From positions 2,418,001 through 2,482,000 of the forward strand of contig NZ_KB375270.1 of NCBI RefSeq assembly GCF_000314735.2: a stretch of DNA of 64,000 nt, given 5' to 3'. The position numbers were made by a program, and so were the translations under genes. Positions 28,087-37,066 of the stretch are shown one piece after another; the stretch's first letter is position 1, and every line of letters starts with the position of its first letter. Under the pieces are notes generated by a model, which had not been told where the DNA came from, did not search any database, and worked only from the letters and a program-made list of their open reading frames with translations. This stretch comes from Afipia felis ATCC 53690. Its GTDB lineage: Bacteria > Pseudomonadota > Alphaproteobacteria > Rhizobiales > Xanthobacteraceae.

Positions 28087-29155
28087 TCATCGCCGCATCC
28101 GCCCCGACGATCTCAGACAGCGATTCCCGCCCGGTCCGCCGCAGCGTCGACAAGAGATCGGTCTTGATCGCTTCGACGAGGCCGAGACCCTTGTAGACCA
28201 GCGACGAATAAAGCTGGATCAGCGACGCCCCGGCCCGGATTTTCATCAGCGCAGCGCCGCCGGAATCGATACCGCCGACGCCGATCAGCGGGAAAGCGCC
28301 TTCGGCCCGCACATAAGTTTCCGCCACCATGCGGGTCGAGAGACGCAGCAGCGGCCGCCCCGACAGCCCACCCTGCTCCAGCGCAAGGCCGCGCTCACGC
28401 AGCGTGTCCGGACGCGCCAGTGTGGTATTCGACACGATCATGCCGTCGACGCCGCGTGCACGGGCCACGTGCACGACATCGTCGAGTTCGGACAGCGTCA
28501 GGTCTGGCGAAATCTTGAGCAGCAGGGGCACCAGTCCCGCTTCGGTACGCGCGCGGTTGCGCGCGTCGATCACCCGCGCCAGAAGATCGTCGAGCGCGGA
28601 AGCCTGCTGCAGATTGCGCAAGCCCGGCGTGTTCGGCGAGGAAACATTGACGGTGAAATAGCTCGCGACCGGCGCGAACAGACCGATCAGCTTGACGTAA
28701 TCGCCGGTGCGGTCTTCGGAATCCTTGTTGGCGCCGAGATTGACACCGACGATGCCGCCACGCCCGCGTCGTGCGTTAAGGTGGCGCAGCGCGACCTCGG
28801 CACCCTCGCTGTTGAACCCCATGCGGTTGATGACGCCGGCGTCTTCCTCCAAACGGAACATGCGCGGTCGCGGATTGCCCGGCTGCGGCAGCGGCGTGAT
28901 CGAGCCAACCTCGACATAGCCGAAGCCGAGCCGCAACAGCGCGTCCGGCACCTCAGCATTCTTGTCGAAACCTGCCGCCATGCCGATCGGATTCGAAAAA
29001 TCGAGACCGAAGGCGCGGGTCGCGAGCTTGGGGCTGTCCGGCTTCGCGCGCGGCATCGGAAAGCTGCGCAGGCCCTTGATCGCAAGCCGGTGCGCATCTT
29101 CGGGATCGAGCTTGCGCAGCAACGGCAGCGTCAGGTGGTCGAAAGCACGGATCAC
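28061..29155 (-). CDS. pyrD: Dihydroorotate dehydrogenase (quinone), class 2
   Basis: This 364-residue flavoenzyme oxidises dihydroorotate with ubiquinone in pyrimidine synthesis and is bound to the inner membrane by its N-terminal helix. Signatures are NPIGMAAGFDKNAEVPDAL, the class 2 serine base region YFTVNVSSPNTPGLRNLQ, LLLKISPDLT with the flavin lysine, and the FMN phosphate site LIGVGGIDSGGAALMKIRAG. Its ATG overlaps the stop of the DUF952 gene (ATGA), so the two form a pair. Confidence 0.96.
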   Translation of the reverse strand: MIRAFDHLTLPLLRKLDPEDAHRLAIKGLRSFPMPRAKPDSPKLATRAFGLDFSNPIGMAAGFDKNAEVPDALLRLGFGYVEVGSITPLPQPGNPRPRMFRLEEDAGVINRMGFNSEGAEVALRHLNARRGRGGIVGVNLGANKDSEDRTGDYVKLIGLFAPVASYFTVNVSSPNTPGLRNLQQASALDDLLARVIDARNRARTEAGLVPLLLKISPDLTLSELDDVVHVARARGVDGMIVSNTTLARPDTLRERGLALEQGGLSGRPLLRLSTRMVAETYVRAEGAFPLIGVGGIDSGGAALMKIRAGASLIQLYSSLVYKGLGLVEAIKTDLLSTLRRTGRESLSEIVGADAAMITAEEWPV

Positions 29156-29526
29156 GTCAAATTCTCCGGAAGCCGGTGATGGCCATCTGGGCCCAGCACC
29201 AGCGTGGTGATGTTGTTGGCGGCAGCCGGATCGAGCTCCCCATACAAATGGGGGAACAGATCACCGCCGCGCGAGGGTTCCCACTTCAACGCCGCACCCA
29301 GCGCATCCGCATCCACCGCGATCAAAAATAAATCCGACTGGCCGGCAAAGTGCTTTGCCAGCGTGCCGGGCAATTGGGCCGCGGTGGACAAGTGAATGAA
29401 GCCATCCCGCGCATCATCCGGGCTGCCACGATAAGCACCTGCCCGTTCGGCCTCCCGCCAGGCTGGCGCCGGGCAGATTTTGTAGATGATCCGCACCACG
29501 GGTTCCTGGGAGCGCTTTGAGTTCAT
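29152..29526 (-). CDS. DUF952 family protein
   Basis: This 124-residue protein is built on IIYKICPAPAWREAERAGAY, then DDARDGFIHLSTAAQLPGTL and FPHLYGELDPAAANNI, the conserved blocks of DUF952. The D-G-F-I-H-L-S and H-L-Y sites are suggestive of an ADP-ribosyl-type or glutathione-like pocket, but no biochemical role is established. It is joined to pyrD by a four-base overlap. An internal GTG (before VRIIYK) could be the true start, giving a shorter protein. Confidence 0.85.
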   Translation of the reverse strand: MNSKRSQEPVVRIIYKICPAPAWREAERAGAYRGSPDDARDGFIHLSTAAQLPGTLAKHFAGQSDLFLIAVDADALGAALKWEPSRGGDLFPHLYGELDPAAANNITTLVLGPDGHHRLPENLT

Positions 29527-29626
29527 TGCTGTTTTTAGTGGAAGCTCACCCTAGCCACGGCAGTCTGCAACCGCAAGACTTGACCGCAAACGGCGGACGC
29601 AAAGCTGGAATGCGCTCCACCTGCCG

Positions 29627-29645
29627 ATTGCGCGAGCGGCGCAAT
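29627..29645. promoter_or_regulatory. Perfect inverted repeat upstream of the S24 regulator
   Basis: ATTGCGC (29627-29633) and GCGCAAT (29639-29645) are exact reverse complements around the five-base spacer GAGCG. The palindrome lies 47 bases before the regulator start, next to the AT-rich run AAAGGTAATAATTCCTAAT that likely includes the promoter. The position suits autoregulation by the LexA-like protein encoded next. Confidence 0.5.
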
Positions 29646-29691
29646 AAAGGTAATAATTCCTAATAGTCCAAATCCGCCGAGCGGTTCGCCG

Positions 29692-30315
29692 ATGCTGACA
29701 CACGATCAAATCTGGACGGCGCTCGACCGGCTGGCGGCCCGCGCTGGGCTGTCACCCTCAGGTCTCGCCAAGCGCGCTGGCCTCGATCCCACCACCTTCA
29801 ACAAGTCGAAGCGCGTGACGAGCGACGGGCGCGAACGCTGGCCTTCAACGGAATCGGTCGCGAAGGCGCTCGCCGCCACCGGTGTCAGCGTCGACACCTT
29901 CGTGCATTTCATCGAAAGCTCCTCGCGCTCGGTGCAGGTACCGCTGCTTGGCTTCGCCGAAGCAGGGAGCGGCGGCTATTTCGACGATGGCGGCTTTCCG
30001 GTCGGCAAGGGCTGGGACGAAGTCGGGCTGCCTTCCGTCAACGACGAGCACGCCTATGCATTGGAGATTTCCGGCGACTCGATGAAGCCCGCCTATCGCG
30101 ACGGCGATGTCATCGTCGTCTCGCCGAGCGCGCCGATCCGGCGTGGCGACCGTGTCGTGGTCAAGACCAAGGACGGCGAGGTGATGGTGAAAGAATTGCG
30201 CCGACGCACCCAGAAGGTGATCGAGTTGCAATCGCTCAACCCGGCGCATTCCGACCGTACTTTGCCGACGTCCGAGATCGAATGGATCGCGCGCATTCTC
30301 TGGGCGAGCCAGTGA
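29692..30315 (+). CDS. LexA/CI-like transcriptional regulator with S24 peptidase domain
   Basis: This 207-residue protein has an N-terminal helix-turn-helix (about 5-65, SPSGLAKRAGLDPTTFNKSK) and a C-terminal S24 domain. The Ser/Lys dyad appears intact: S130 in ISGDSMKPAYRDGD and K167 in GEVMVKEL, with the 37-residue spacing seen in E. coli LexA. A candidate Ala-Gly cleavage site is A91-G92 in GFAEAGSGG. It may therefore self-cleave on DNA damage like LexA or CI, but no phage genes surround it. A palindrome sits upstream. The carbonic anhydrase gene follows in the same direction, 71 bases away. Confidence 0.88.
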   Translation: MLTHDQIWTALDRLAARAGLSPSGLAKRAGLDPTTFNKSKRVTSDGRERWPSTESVAKALAATGVSVDTFVHFIESSSRSVQVPLLGFAEAGSGGYFDDGGFPVGKGWDEVGLPSVNDEHAYALEISGDSMKPAYRDGDVIVVSPSAPIRRGDRVVVKTKDGEVMVKELRRRTQKVIELQSLNPAHSDRTLPTSEIEWIARILWASQ

Positions 30316-30386
30316 TCTCTACCCTGTCGCAGACGCCCGCCGAATCTGATTCTATTTTCGGACCACTACACCGGGGGCTGAGAGAC

Positions 30387-31139
30387 ATGCATCGCCGTCA
30401 TTTTCTAAAAACACTCGCGGGCCTAGCGCTGTGCCCGCTGTGCCCACCCGCCGGCTTCGCCGCCGACACGCACTGGAGTTATGAGGGAGCGACAGGCCCG
30501 GGAAAATGGGGCGACCTCGACGCCGCCAGCAAAGTCTGCTCGATCGGCTCGCAACAATCGCCGGTCGACATCGGCCCGACCATCCGTGCGCAGTTGCCGC
30601 GGCTCAACATCAAATGGCCATCGCACGCCGACACCATCGTCAACAACGGCCACACCATCCAGCTTAACTTCGCACCGGGCGGCAAGCTCGTCCTGGGCAA
30701 GGAAAGCTATGAACTGTTGCAACTCCATTTCCATCGGCCAAGCGAGCATCTGATCGGCGGCAAGGACTTCCCCATGGAGGCGCATTTCGTGCATCGAAAT
30801 GCTGCGGGCAATCTCGCTGTGGTCGGCGTGTTGATGGCTGCGGGCCGGCGCAACGCTGCCTTCGCGCGCGTGACTGCCACCATGCCAGACAAGGAAGGGC
30901 CCGCGGTGAAGGCCGATCCGGGGTTCAATCCACGTCGATTGTTGCCGGGAAAACTCGGCTATTACCGCTACCCCGGCTCGCTCACGACCCCGCCCTGCTC
31001 GGAGACCGTCGAATGGCTGGTGCTGGCAACCCCGATCACTGTTGGGGCGGGCGACATCGCAGCCTTTGCGAAACTTTATCCCATGAATGCGCGGCCGGTG
31101 CAGCAACCCAACCGCCGCGCGGTGCTGCGCTCGGAATAG
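30387..31139 (+). CDS. Alpha-class carbonic anhydrase, Tat-exported
   Basis: This 250-residue enzyme interconverts CO2 and bicarbonate in the periplasm. The N-terminus MHRRHFLKTLAGLALCP is a twin-arginine signal, with cleavage after GFA near residue 25. The zinc ligands are H114 and H116 (LQLHFHRPSEH) and H133 (EAHFVH). The proton-shuttle histidine is at about 89 in NNGHTIQ, and the product-side loop LTTPPCSETVEWLV is present with one of the two disulfide cysteines (the other is likely C51). An upstream in-frame extension overlaps the regulator and is rejected. Alpha-class enzymes are the minority type in bacteria. Confidence 0.94.
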   Translation: MHRRHFLKTLAGLALCPLCPPAGFAADTHWSYEGATGPGKWGDLDAASKVCSIGSQQSPVDIGPTIRAQLPRLNIKWPSHADTIVNNGHTIQLNFAPGGKLVLGKESYELLQLHFHRPSEHLIGGKDFPMEAHFVHRNAAGNLAVVGVLMAAGRRNAAFARVTATMPDKEGPAVKADPGFNPRRLLPGKLGYYRYPGSLTTPPCSETVEWLVLATPITVGAGDIAAFAKLYPMNARPVQQPNRRAVLRSE

Positions 31140-31155
31140 CGAGCCGCGAACGTTC

Positions 31156-31629
31156 TCACGCCACCAGCGGCGCGGCGATGGCGTTCAGCACCTTCGCCGC
31201 ATCGTGCGGATTGAGCCGAACCTGCAATCCGCGCTGCCCGCCATTGATGTAGACGAGATCCTGCGCCATCGCCTCCTGCTCGATAGCAGCACGCGGCGGG
31301 CGCATCTGGCCGAACGGGCTGATGCCGCCAACCTTGTAACCCGACAGACGTTCGGCATCGGCGGGCTTCATCATCTGTGCCGACTTGCCGCCGAACGCAG
31401 CCGCAAGCTTCTTCATCGACACTTCGCGGTCGGACGGCACGATGACGCAGACCGGCTTGCCGTCGACCAGCGCCATCAATGATTTCAGCACGCGCGAAGG
31501 GGCTTCGCCGAGCGCTTCCGCTGCCTGCAGGCCTATGCGATCGGCGTTGCCATCATACTCATAAGTATGCGTCGAGAAGGCGACGCCCGCCTGCTCCAGC
31601 ATTTTTGTCGCGCGTGTCGCCTTGGACAT
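31156..31629 (-). CDS. ybaK: YbaK/EbsC-type Cys-tRNA(Pro) deacylase
   Basis: This 157-residue trans-editing enzyme hydrolyses Cys-tRNA(Pro) or related mischarged tRNAs. The invariant lysine region is VLKSLMALVDGKPVCVIVPS, and YKVGGISPFGQ is the GXXXP-type loop of the YbaK class, which sets it apart from ProX. It lies directly downstream of lysK on the same strand (11 bases), perhaps as one transcription unit devoted to translation fidelity. Confidence 0.92.
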   Translation of the reverse strand: MSKATRATKMLEQAGVAFSTHTYEYDGNADRIGLQAAEALGEAPSRVLKSLMALVDGKPVCVIVPSDREVSMKKLAAAFGGKSAQMMKPADAERLSGYKVGGISPFGQMRPPRAAIEQEAMAQDLVYINGGQRGLQVRLNPHDAAKVLNAIAAPLVA

Positions 31630-31640
31630 GATGCACGTGG

Positions 31641-33290
31641 TCAGGCGCTGCGCGCGAGCGCCGCATCGATCATCGTCACCGCGTTGGCGACGCCGTAGAC
31701 CGCGACGAAGGAGCCGAAGCGAGGGCCTTTCTCCTGCCCGAGCAGCACCTGATAGAGCATGTTGAACCAGTCGAGCGACACGCCCGGACGGCCGTCCTTG
31801 CCCTTCTTGACCTGATCGAGGAATGGCTCGCGCCGGCCGATCTCATAGACAACGTTCTGGATGTCCTCGGCGGAAGCCTCCGCCGGCAGTTGCGACAGTG
31901 CATCGCGCAGATCCTGCAGCGCCGCACGTTCGTTCGCGCTCGGCTCTCGGAACTGCTTCGTGGGCGCAACGAAATCGCGATAATAGTTGATGGCGTAACC
32001 GACGAGCGCGTTGAGTCGTGGATGTGTCTGCGGCGTCACGCCGGGACGATAGCGGCCGATGAAGCCCCACAGCGTTTCGGCGTTTTCGGCGTTCGACGAC
32101 GATACCAGCGTCAGCAGCAACTGGAACGTCACCGGCATCTCGGAGGCCTCCGGCTTGCCGGAATGGATGTGCCACACCGGATTGCCAAGCCGCTGCTTCG
32201 CATCCTGCCGGCCATAGCCGTCGAGGAATTGCTGATACTCGTCGACATTGCGCGGAATTACGTCGAAGTACAGCCGCTTCGCCGCCTTCGGCTCGCGATA
32301 CATGAACAGCGCCAGCGATTCCGGCGAGGCATAGCGCAGCCATTCGTCGATGGTAAGGCCGTTGCCCTTCGACTTCGAAATCTTCTGGCCCTTGTCGTCG
32401 AGGAACAGTTCGTAGTTGAAGCCTTCCGGCGGCGTGCCGCCAAGCGCGCGGCAGATCTGCCCGGACAGCTTCACCGAGTCGATCAGGTCCTTGCCCGCCA
32501 TCTCGTAATCGACGCCGAGTGCCACCCAGCGCATCGCCCAGTCCGGCTTCCATTGCAGCTTGCAATGCCCGCCGGTGACCGGAACGGTGATGCGCTCCTT
32601 CGTCTCCGGATCGTCGTAGGACACAGTGCCGGCCTTCTTGTCGTGCTCGACGATCGGCACCTGCAGCACCACGCCGGTGCGCGGACAGATCGGCAGGAAC
32701 GGCGAGTAGCTCGCCGCGCGCTCCTCGCGCAGCGACGGCAGCATGATCGCCATCACCTTGTCGATGTTCTCCAGCACCTTCAGCAGCGTCGCGTCGAACC
32801 GACCCGATGTGTAGTACTGCGTCGAAGACGCGAATTCGTAGTCGAAGCCGAAGGTGTCGAGAAAGGCGCGCAGCCGCGCGTTGTTGTGCGCGCCGAAGCT
32901 GCCATGGGTGCCGAACGGATCGCGCACCTTGGTCAGTGGCTTGCCGAGATCCTCCTCCAGCATCTCCTTGTTCGGCACGTTGTCCGGTACCTTGCGCAGG
33001 CCGTCCATGTCGTCGGAGAAGGCGAGCAACTTCGTCTTGATCTTGTCTTCGGTCAGCACGCGGAAGGCATGGCGCACCATCGAGGTGCGCGCGACCTCGC
33101 CGAAGGTGCCGATATGCGGCAGGCCCGAGGGGCCGTAACCGGTCTCGAATAGCACCTCATCCTTCGGTTTCTTTTTCAGGCGATTGACGATCTGTTTGGC
33201 CTGCTCGAACGGCCAGGCATTGGATTGCTCGGCAACCGCGCGCAGGTCGCTCGCCGACAGGTCTTCAAATCGCGTGATCGTCTCCGACAT
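31641..33290 (-). CDS. lysK: Lysyl-tRNA synthetase, class I
   Basis: This 549-residue enzyme charges tRNA-Lys with the class I Rossmann fold. [15 protein letters not shown] carries the HIGH-type motif (HIGT), and KISKSKGNG carries KMSKS. The class I LysRS is typical of archaea and was acquired by alphaproteobacteria and spirochaetes in place of the class II enzyme. The ATG at 33290 has GGAG six bases upstream, whereas the GTG two codons earlier does not. Its length is usual for the group. Confidence 0.95.
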   Translation of the reverse strand: MSETITRFEDLSASDLRAVAEQSNAWPFEQAKQIVNRLKKKPKDEVLFETGYGPSGLPHIGTFGEVARTSMVRHAFRVLTEDKIKTKLLAFSDDMDGLRKVPDNVPNKEMLEEDLGKPLTKVRDPFGTHGSFGAHNNARLRAFLDTFGFDYEFASSTQYYTSGRFDATLLKVLENIDKVMAIMLPSLREERAASYSPFLPICPRTGVVLQVPIVEHDKKAGTVSYDDPETKERITVPVTGGHCKLQWKPDWAMRWVALGVDYEMAGKDLIDSVKLSGQICRALGGTPPEGFNYELFLDDKGQKISKSKGNGLTIDEWLRYASPESLALFMYREPKAAKRLYFDVIPRNVDEYQQFLDGYGRQDAKQRLGNPVWHIHSGKPEASEMPVTFQLLLTLVSSSNAENAETLWGFIGRYRPGVTPQTHPRLNALVGYAINYYRDFVAPTKQFREPSANERAALQDLRDALSQLPAEASAEDIQNVVYEIGRREPFLDQVKKGKDGRPGVSLDWFNMLYQVLLGQEKGPRFGSFVAVYGVANAVTMIDAALARSA

Positions 33291-33338
33291 CTTCACTCCG
33301 CTGCGCGCGCAGCCTCTCCCGCGCGCCCTTGCTTTCTC

Positions 33339-34265
33339 TCAGAACGGGCTAACGGAAAAATAGCGCAACCACAAATCGGTGTAGCCGCCTTTTTCCCAGA
33401 CCCGAAACATGGCCCAATTCAGCGCCTGGCGCAGTACATCGTTGCCTTTCTTGACGCCGATACCGATGCCCTCGCCGAAATAGCGGCTTTCCACGAACGG
33501 ACCGCCGCTGAACGCGCAGCATCCGTCTGAATCGGTGCCGTTGATCCAGAAACCGAGCGAGATCGCGTCACCGAAAATCAGATCGACCTCGCCACGGCGC
33601 AACGCCGCGCGCATCGCATCATCTGACGGAAAGCCGACCGCGAGCGCGTCGGTGAAGAAGGCCTTCAGATACGCCTCGTGCGCGGAGCCAGAGATGACGC
33701 CGACCTTCTTGCCCGTCAGGTTTTCCGGCCGCACATCGGCGATGACCTCGTTGGCACGGGACACGAAGCGCGCCGGCGCGCGATAATAGGGATCGGTGAA
33801 ATCGAGCTTGGTGCGGATGTCCGGCGTCATCGCGATCGAGGCGATCACCGCGTCGCCACGGCCGGTGTTGATGGCGTCCACCAGCGTTTCGAACCGTCGC
33901 ATCTGGATGGTGCAAGGCACCTTGATCTCGTCACACAGAGCGCGCGCAAAATCGACATTGAAGCCTGCCGGATTGCCGTCCGGTCCGGTAAAGTCGAACG
34001 GCGGATAATCGGTCTCGGTGAGAAAGCGGATCATTGTAATGCGCGACAGGTCGGGCCGGTCGGGACGGCGGCGCGGATCCCAGAAACCGGGCACAGCCTG
34101 GGGGGCCGTCGCGACGGCCGACTTCACCGCCGGTTGTGCCATCACCTCGGGTGGAAGCGAGCCCACGATCAAAATACCAAGCAAAATCGCGCACATCGTC
34201 CGGCCTAAGCTTTTTGGCCAGCCGCTCGATCTTTCATTGCCGGAAATTACTATCTGTGATTGCAT
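33339..34265 (-). CDS. Amino-acid-type ABC transporter substrate-binding protein (orphan)
   Basis: This 308-residue SBP_bac_3-type protein has a signal region (about 20-43, TMCAILLGILIVGSLPPEVM, then AQ). The ligand domain begins IRFLTETDYPPFDFTGPDGN, and contains AGFNVDFARALCDEI, RGDAVIASIAMTPDIRTKLD and GEVDLIFGDAISLGFW. No permease or ATPase gene is adjacent: lysK follows and a divergent GT2 gene precedes. It may serve a distant ABC system or a sensor. Two adjacent cysteines occur in DSDGCCAFSG, unusual in this family and worth noting. Confidence 0.88.
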   Translation of the reverse strand: MQSQIVISGNERSSGWPKSLGRTMCAILLGILIVGSLPPEVMAQPAVKSAVATAPQAVPGFWDPRRRPDRPDLSRITMIRFLTETDYPPFDFTGPDGNPAGFNVDFARALCDEIKVPCTIQMRRFETLVDAINTGRGDAVIASIAMTPDIRTKLDFTDPYYRAPARFVSRANEVIADVRPENLTGKKVGVISGSAHEAYLKAFFTDALAVGFPSDDAMRAALRRGEVDLIFGDAISLGFWINGTDSDGCCAFSGGPFVESRYFGEGIGIGVKKGNDVLRQALNWAMFRVWEKGGYTDLWLRYFSVSPF

Positions 34266-34348
34266 CGATAAGCATCCGCGAGGGGGTCTTATAGACCATC
34301 CGGCGGCGGAGGCGAGCAGCGTTTGAGTGGGTAGCGTTTGGTGGGCAT

Positions 34349-36337
34349 ATGGCTCCGACCTCCGGCCACTTCGACAATAAGGCTGGGCCGGCCCGGAAAA
34401 TGCGCCGCCTGCGCGGCCCATGGCCGTCTTCCGGGCTTCTTGCCGACATTCTCAAGCGTTCCCGCCCACGACCTGCCGCGGCACCGCCCCGGCGCGAGAA
34501 CGACCATGCCTTCGAACTTGACTGCCTGCGCGGCATCCTGCCGCCCGGCATTCTCGCGGAAGCGGAACGCTGCGCTGCGCTTTTGGGCGTCGGCGCCGAT
34601 CAGGTCCTGATCCGCCGCGGTGTCATCCCGGAAACGGAATATGTGACCCGGCTGGCGCACCAGTGTGGGCTCGCGGTCGAGGGTTTCCGCGACATTTCCC
34701 GCGCCGACTGTCCGTTGAGCGATCCCCAACTGCGTTATGCCGCGCAGCACCGCATGCTGCCGCTCGAGCGGCCCGACGGACTTTACCATGTGCAGGCCCC
34801 GCTCGGCTTCGCCGCCCGGCGGATCGCCGCCCTGTGCGCCCGGCAGGCGCGGCCGCGCATTCGGCTGGCAACGCGCGCGTCGTTCGACCGCTATCTGATG
34901 CGCCACGATGCACTTGTTCATGAGGCTGCCGAAGGCCTCGCCCTGCAGATGCCCGAGATGTCGTGTGCGCCGCTGCGTCGCGACGACAGCAGAAAGCGTC
35001 GCTATTTTCTGCGCCTGCTCGGCTTCACTGCCGCTTTCCTTCTCGCGCCCGTTCTCATTATGCAGCTTACCGGTGCGGTGCTCGCGATCTGGTTCCTGCT
35101 GTTCAACAGCCTGCGCCTTGCCGGCTCCTTCGCGGGCCAGGCGCGAGAACCACCACTCGACCGCCTGCCCGACGAACGTCTGCCGGTCTACACCGTGATG
35201 GCCGCGCTCTATCGCGAAGGCCGTTCTGTCCCGCATTTGCTGCGCGCGCTGGCGGCGCTCGATTACCCTCGCGAAAAACTCGACATCAAATTGTTGCTGG
35301 AAGCCGACGACCGTGAGACCCGGAGCGCCATCGCGCGCCTCGATTTGCCACCGAACGTCGAAATCCTGTTCGTGCCGCCGTTCGGTCCGCGCACCAAACC
35401 GAAAGCCCTCAACGCCGGACTGCCGTTCGCGCGCGGCGAGTTCGTCGCGGTGTTCGACGCCGAGGACAGGCCCGACCCATCGCAGCTTCGCGACGCGCTC
35501 GACGCCTTCCGCCGCCACGGCACTGACATCGCCTGCGTGCAGGCGAGCCTCTGCATCGACAACAGCGCCGATAGCTGGCTCGCCTGCATGTTCACCGCCG
35601 AATATGCCGGGCAGTTCGACGTGTTCCTGCGGGGTTTCTCACAATTCGGCCTGCCCCTGCCACTCGGCGGATCGTCGAACCATTTCCGAACCGCAATCCT
35701 GCGCCAAGTCGGCGGATGGGACGCCTATAACGTTACCGAGGATGCCGATCTCGGTTTCCGGCTGGCGCGGTTCGGCTATCGCGCGGTGATGTTCTGCTCG
35801 ACGACCTATGAGGAAGCACCCGCCCGCGCGGGCGCATGGCTGCGGCAGCGCTCGCGCTGGATGAAAGGCTGGATGCAGACGTGGATCGTGCATATGCGCT
35901 CGCCGCGACAACTGATCCGGCAAAGCGGATTCGCCGGATTCTTCACGCTCAACCTTCTCGTCGGCGGCAATGTCATGACCGCGCTTGCCTACCCCGTGCT
36001 GATCGGCGCGTGTCTCGTAGAAATCAGTCTCAATGCTGCTGGCAGCACGGCACTGGAGATGTTCTCCGGGCCGTTCGTCGAGTTACATTTTGCAACTATT
36101 GCCGCAGGCTATCTTTCAACCGTGGTCGTGTCGCTGATCGGCCTCGCGCGCCGAAGGCTTCTGCATCATGCCTGGGTACTGCTGCTGACGCCGTTCTATT
36201 GGGCGTGTCTTTCGGCTGCGGCCTGGCGGGCGCTGCTGCAACTCATCCGCGATCCGTATCACTGGGAAAAGACCGAACACGGCCTCGCGCAACATTCGCG
36301 CCTCGCAGCACGCACAATGACGAGCGGTCAGAAATAG
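34349..36337 (+). CDS. GT2-family membrane glycosyltransferase with N-terminal MshEN-like domain
   Basis: This 662-residue protein has an N-terminal cytoplasmic module (about 60-195) that resembles the GspE/MshE N-terminal domain, including ADQVLIRRGVIPETEYVTRL. Two membrane helices (about 223-260) lead into the GT2 domain, with the D-x-D at about 370 (VFDAEDRPDPSQLRDAL), the acidic TEDADLGFRL at about 463 and the QRSRWMKGWMQT motif at about 499. Further membrane helices end the chain. This is the cellulose-synthase-like processive type. MshEN domains bind c-di-GMP in other proteins, so the fusion may regulate the enzyme. The polysaccharide is not known. Its 3' end overlaps the SCO gene by 10 bases. 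Confidence 0.88.
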   Translation: MAPTSGHFDNKAGPARKMRRLRGPWPSSGLLADILKRSRPRPAAAPPRRENDHAFELDCLRGILPPGILAEAERCAALLGVGADQVLIRRGVIPETEYVTRLAHQCGLAVEGFRDISRADCPLSDPQLRYAAQHRMLPLERPDGLYHVQAPLGFAARRIAALCARQARPRIRLATRASFDRYLMRHDALVHEAAEGLALQMPEMSCAPLRRDDSRKRRYFLRLLGFTAAFLLAPVLIMQLTGAVLAIWFLLFNSLRLAGSFAGQAREPPLDRLPDERLPVYTVMAALYREGRSVPHLLRALAALDYPREKLDIKLLLEADDRETRSAIARLDLPPNVEILFVPPFGPRTKPKALNAGLPFARGEFVAVFDAEDRPDPSQLRDALDAFRRHGTDIACVQASLCIDNSADSWLACMFTAEYAGQFDVFLRGFSQFGLPLPLGGSSNHFRTAILRQVGGWDAYNVTEDADLGFRLARFGYRAVMFCSTTYEEAPARAGAWLRQRSRWMKGWMQTWIVHMRSPRQLIRQSGFAGFFTLNLLVGGNVMTALAYPVLIGACLVEISLNAAGSTALEMFSGPFVELHFATIAAGYLSTVVVSLIGLARRRLLHHAWVLLLTPFYWACLSAAAWRALLQLIRDPYHWEKTEHGLAQHSRLAARTMTSGQK

Positions 36338-36921
36338 CGCTTGAGATCGGCGGCTGCCTGTTGCGGCGTCTGCTTCAGGTTGAACGGCACGACAAAGCGG
36401 CCTTCGCGATCCAAGAGATAGACCGCAGCCGTGTGGTCCATGGTGTAATCGCCGTCCTTCAAGGGAATCTTCTTCGCATAAACGCGATATTCCTTGACCA
36501 CCTTGGCCACCGCCTCGGACGAACCGGAGAGACCTTTAAGGTGCGGATCGAAGCTCTGCAGATATTCCTTCATCACCGTCGGCGTATCGCGTTCCGGATC
36601 GACCGAGATGAAATAGGCGTTGACGCGATTGGCATCCGGCCCCATCGCGCGCAGCACCTCCGACATTTCGAACAGCGAGGTCGGACAGATATCCGGGCAA
36701 TGGGTATAGCCGAAGAACATCAGCGTCGGCTTGCCCTGCAGGTTCTTCTCCGTGACGGTCGCGCCGGTCTGGTCCGTCAACTGAAAAGGACCGCCGATCG
36801 ACGAAGCGGGCGTGCTGGTCCGAAATCCGCCGACCAGAAAAAGAACACCCATCAACCCGATTGCAAGGCTGACGACGAAGGCGGCAATGACGACGCCCGG
36901 CCGCGTTGAACTTGTTGCCAT
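36328..36921 (-). CDS. SCO1/SenC-family copper protein
   Basis: This 197-residue protein has a membrane anchor (about 12-33) and a thioredoxin-like domain. The copper site is C-x-x-x-C in GYTHCPDICPTSLFEMSEVL with the distal histidine in GDYTMDHTAAVYLL. SCO proteins deliver copper to the CuA site of subunit II or act as thiol-disulfide reductants. The oxidase genes lie more than 20 kb away. The ATG at 36921 is chosen over an extension lacking similarity. Confidence 0.93.
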   Translation of the reverse strand: MATSSTRPGVVIAAFVVSLAIGLMGVLFLVGGFRTSTPASSIGGPFQLTDQTGATVTEKNLQGKPTLMFFGYTHCPDICPTSLFEMSEVLRAMGPDANRVNAYFISVDPERDTPTVMKEYLQSFDPHLKGLSGSSEAVAKVVKEYRVYAKKIPLKDGDYTMDHTAAVYLLDREGRFVVPFNLKQTPQQAAADLKRYF

Positions 36922-37066
36922 AGGAACCTGAAGAATTGGAATCCTGACAGCGGAGATGCTGTTCCCGTTCAGATAGCCATGAAAGACCTCATGGGCAAGC
37001 AAACCGCCCGCGCATGAGGCATGCAGCGATCACATCATGGCGAGGCAAGATGCCGCTGTCGCAGCG

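Noticed and set aside
29692..30315. Interpreting the S24 regulator as part of a prophage
   Set aside because: No integrase, att repeat or phage structural gene is near, and base composition does not change.
34289..35518. 409-codon open frame antisense to the GT2 gene
   Set aside because: No domain, and its 5' part overlaps catalytic GT2 motifs on the sense strand.
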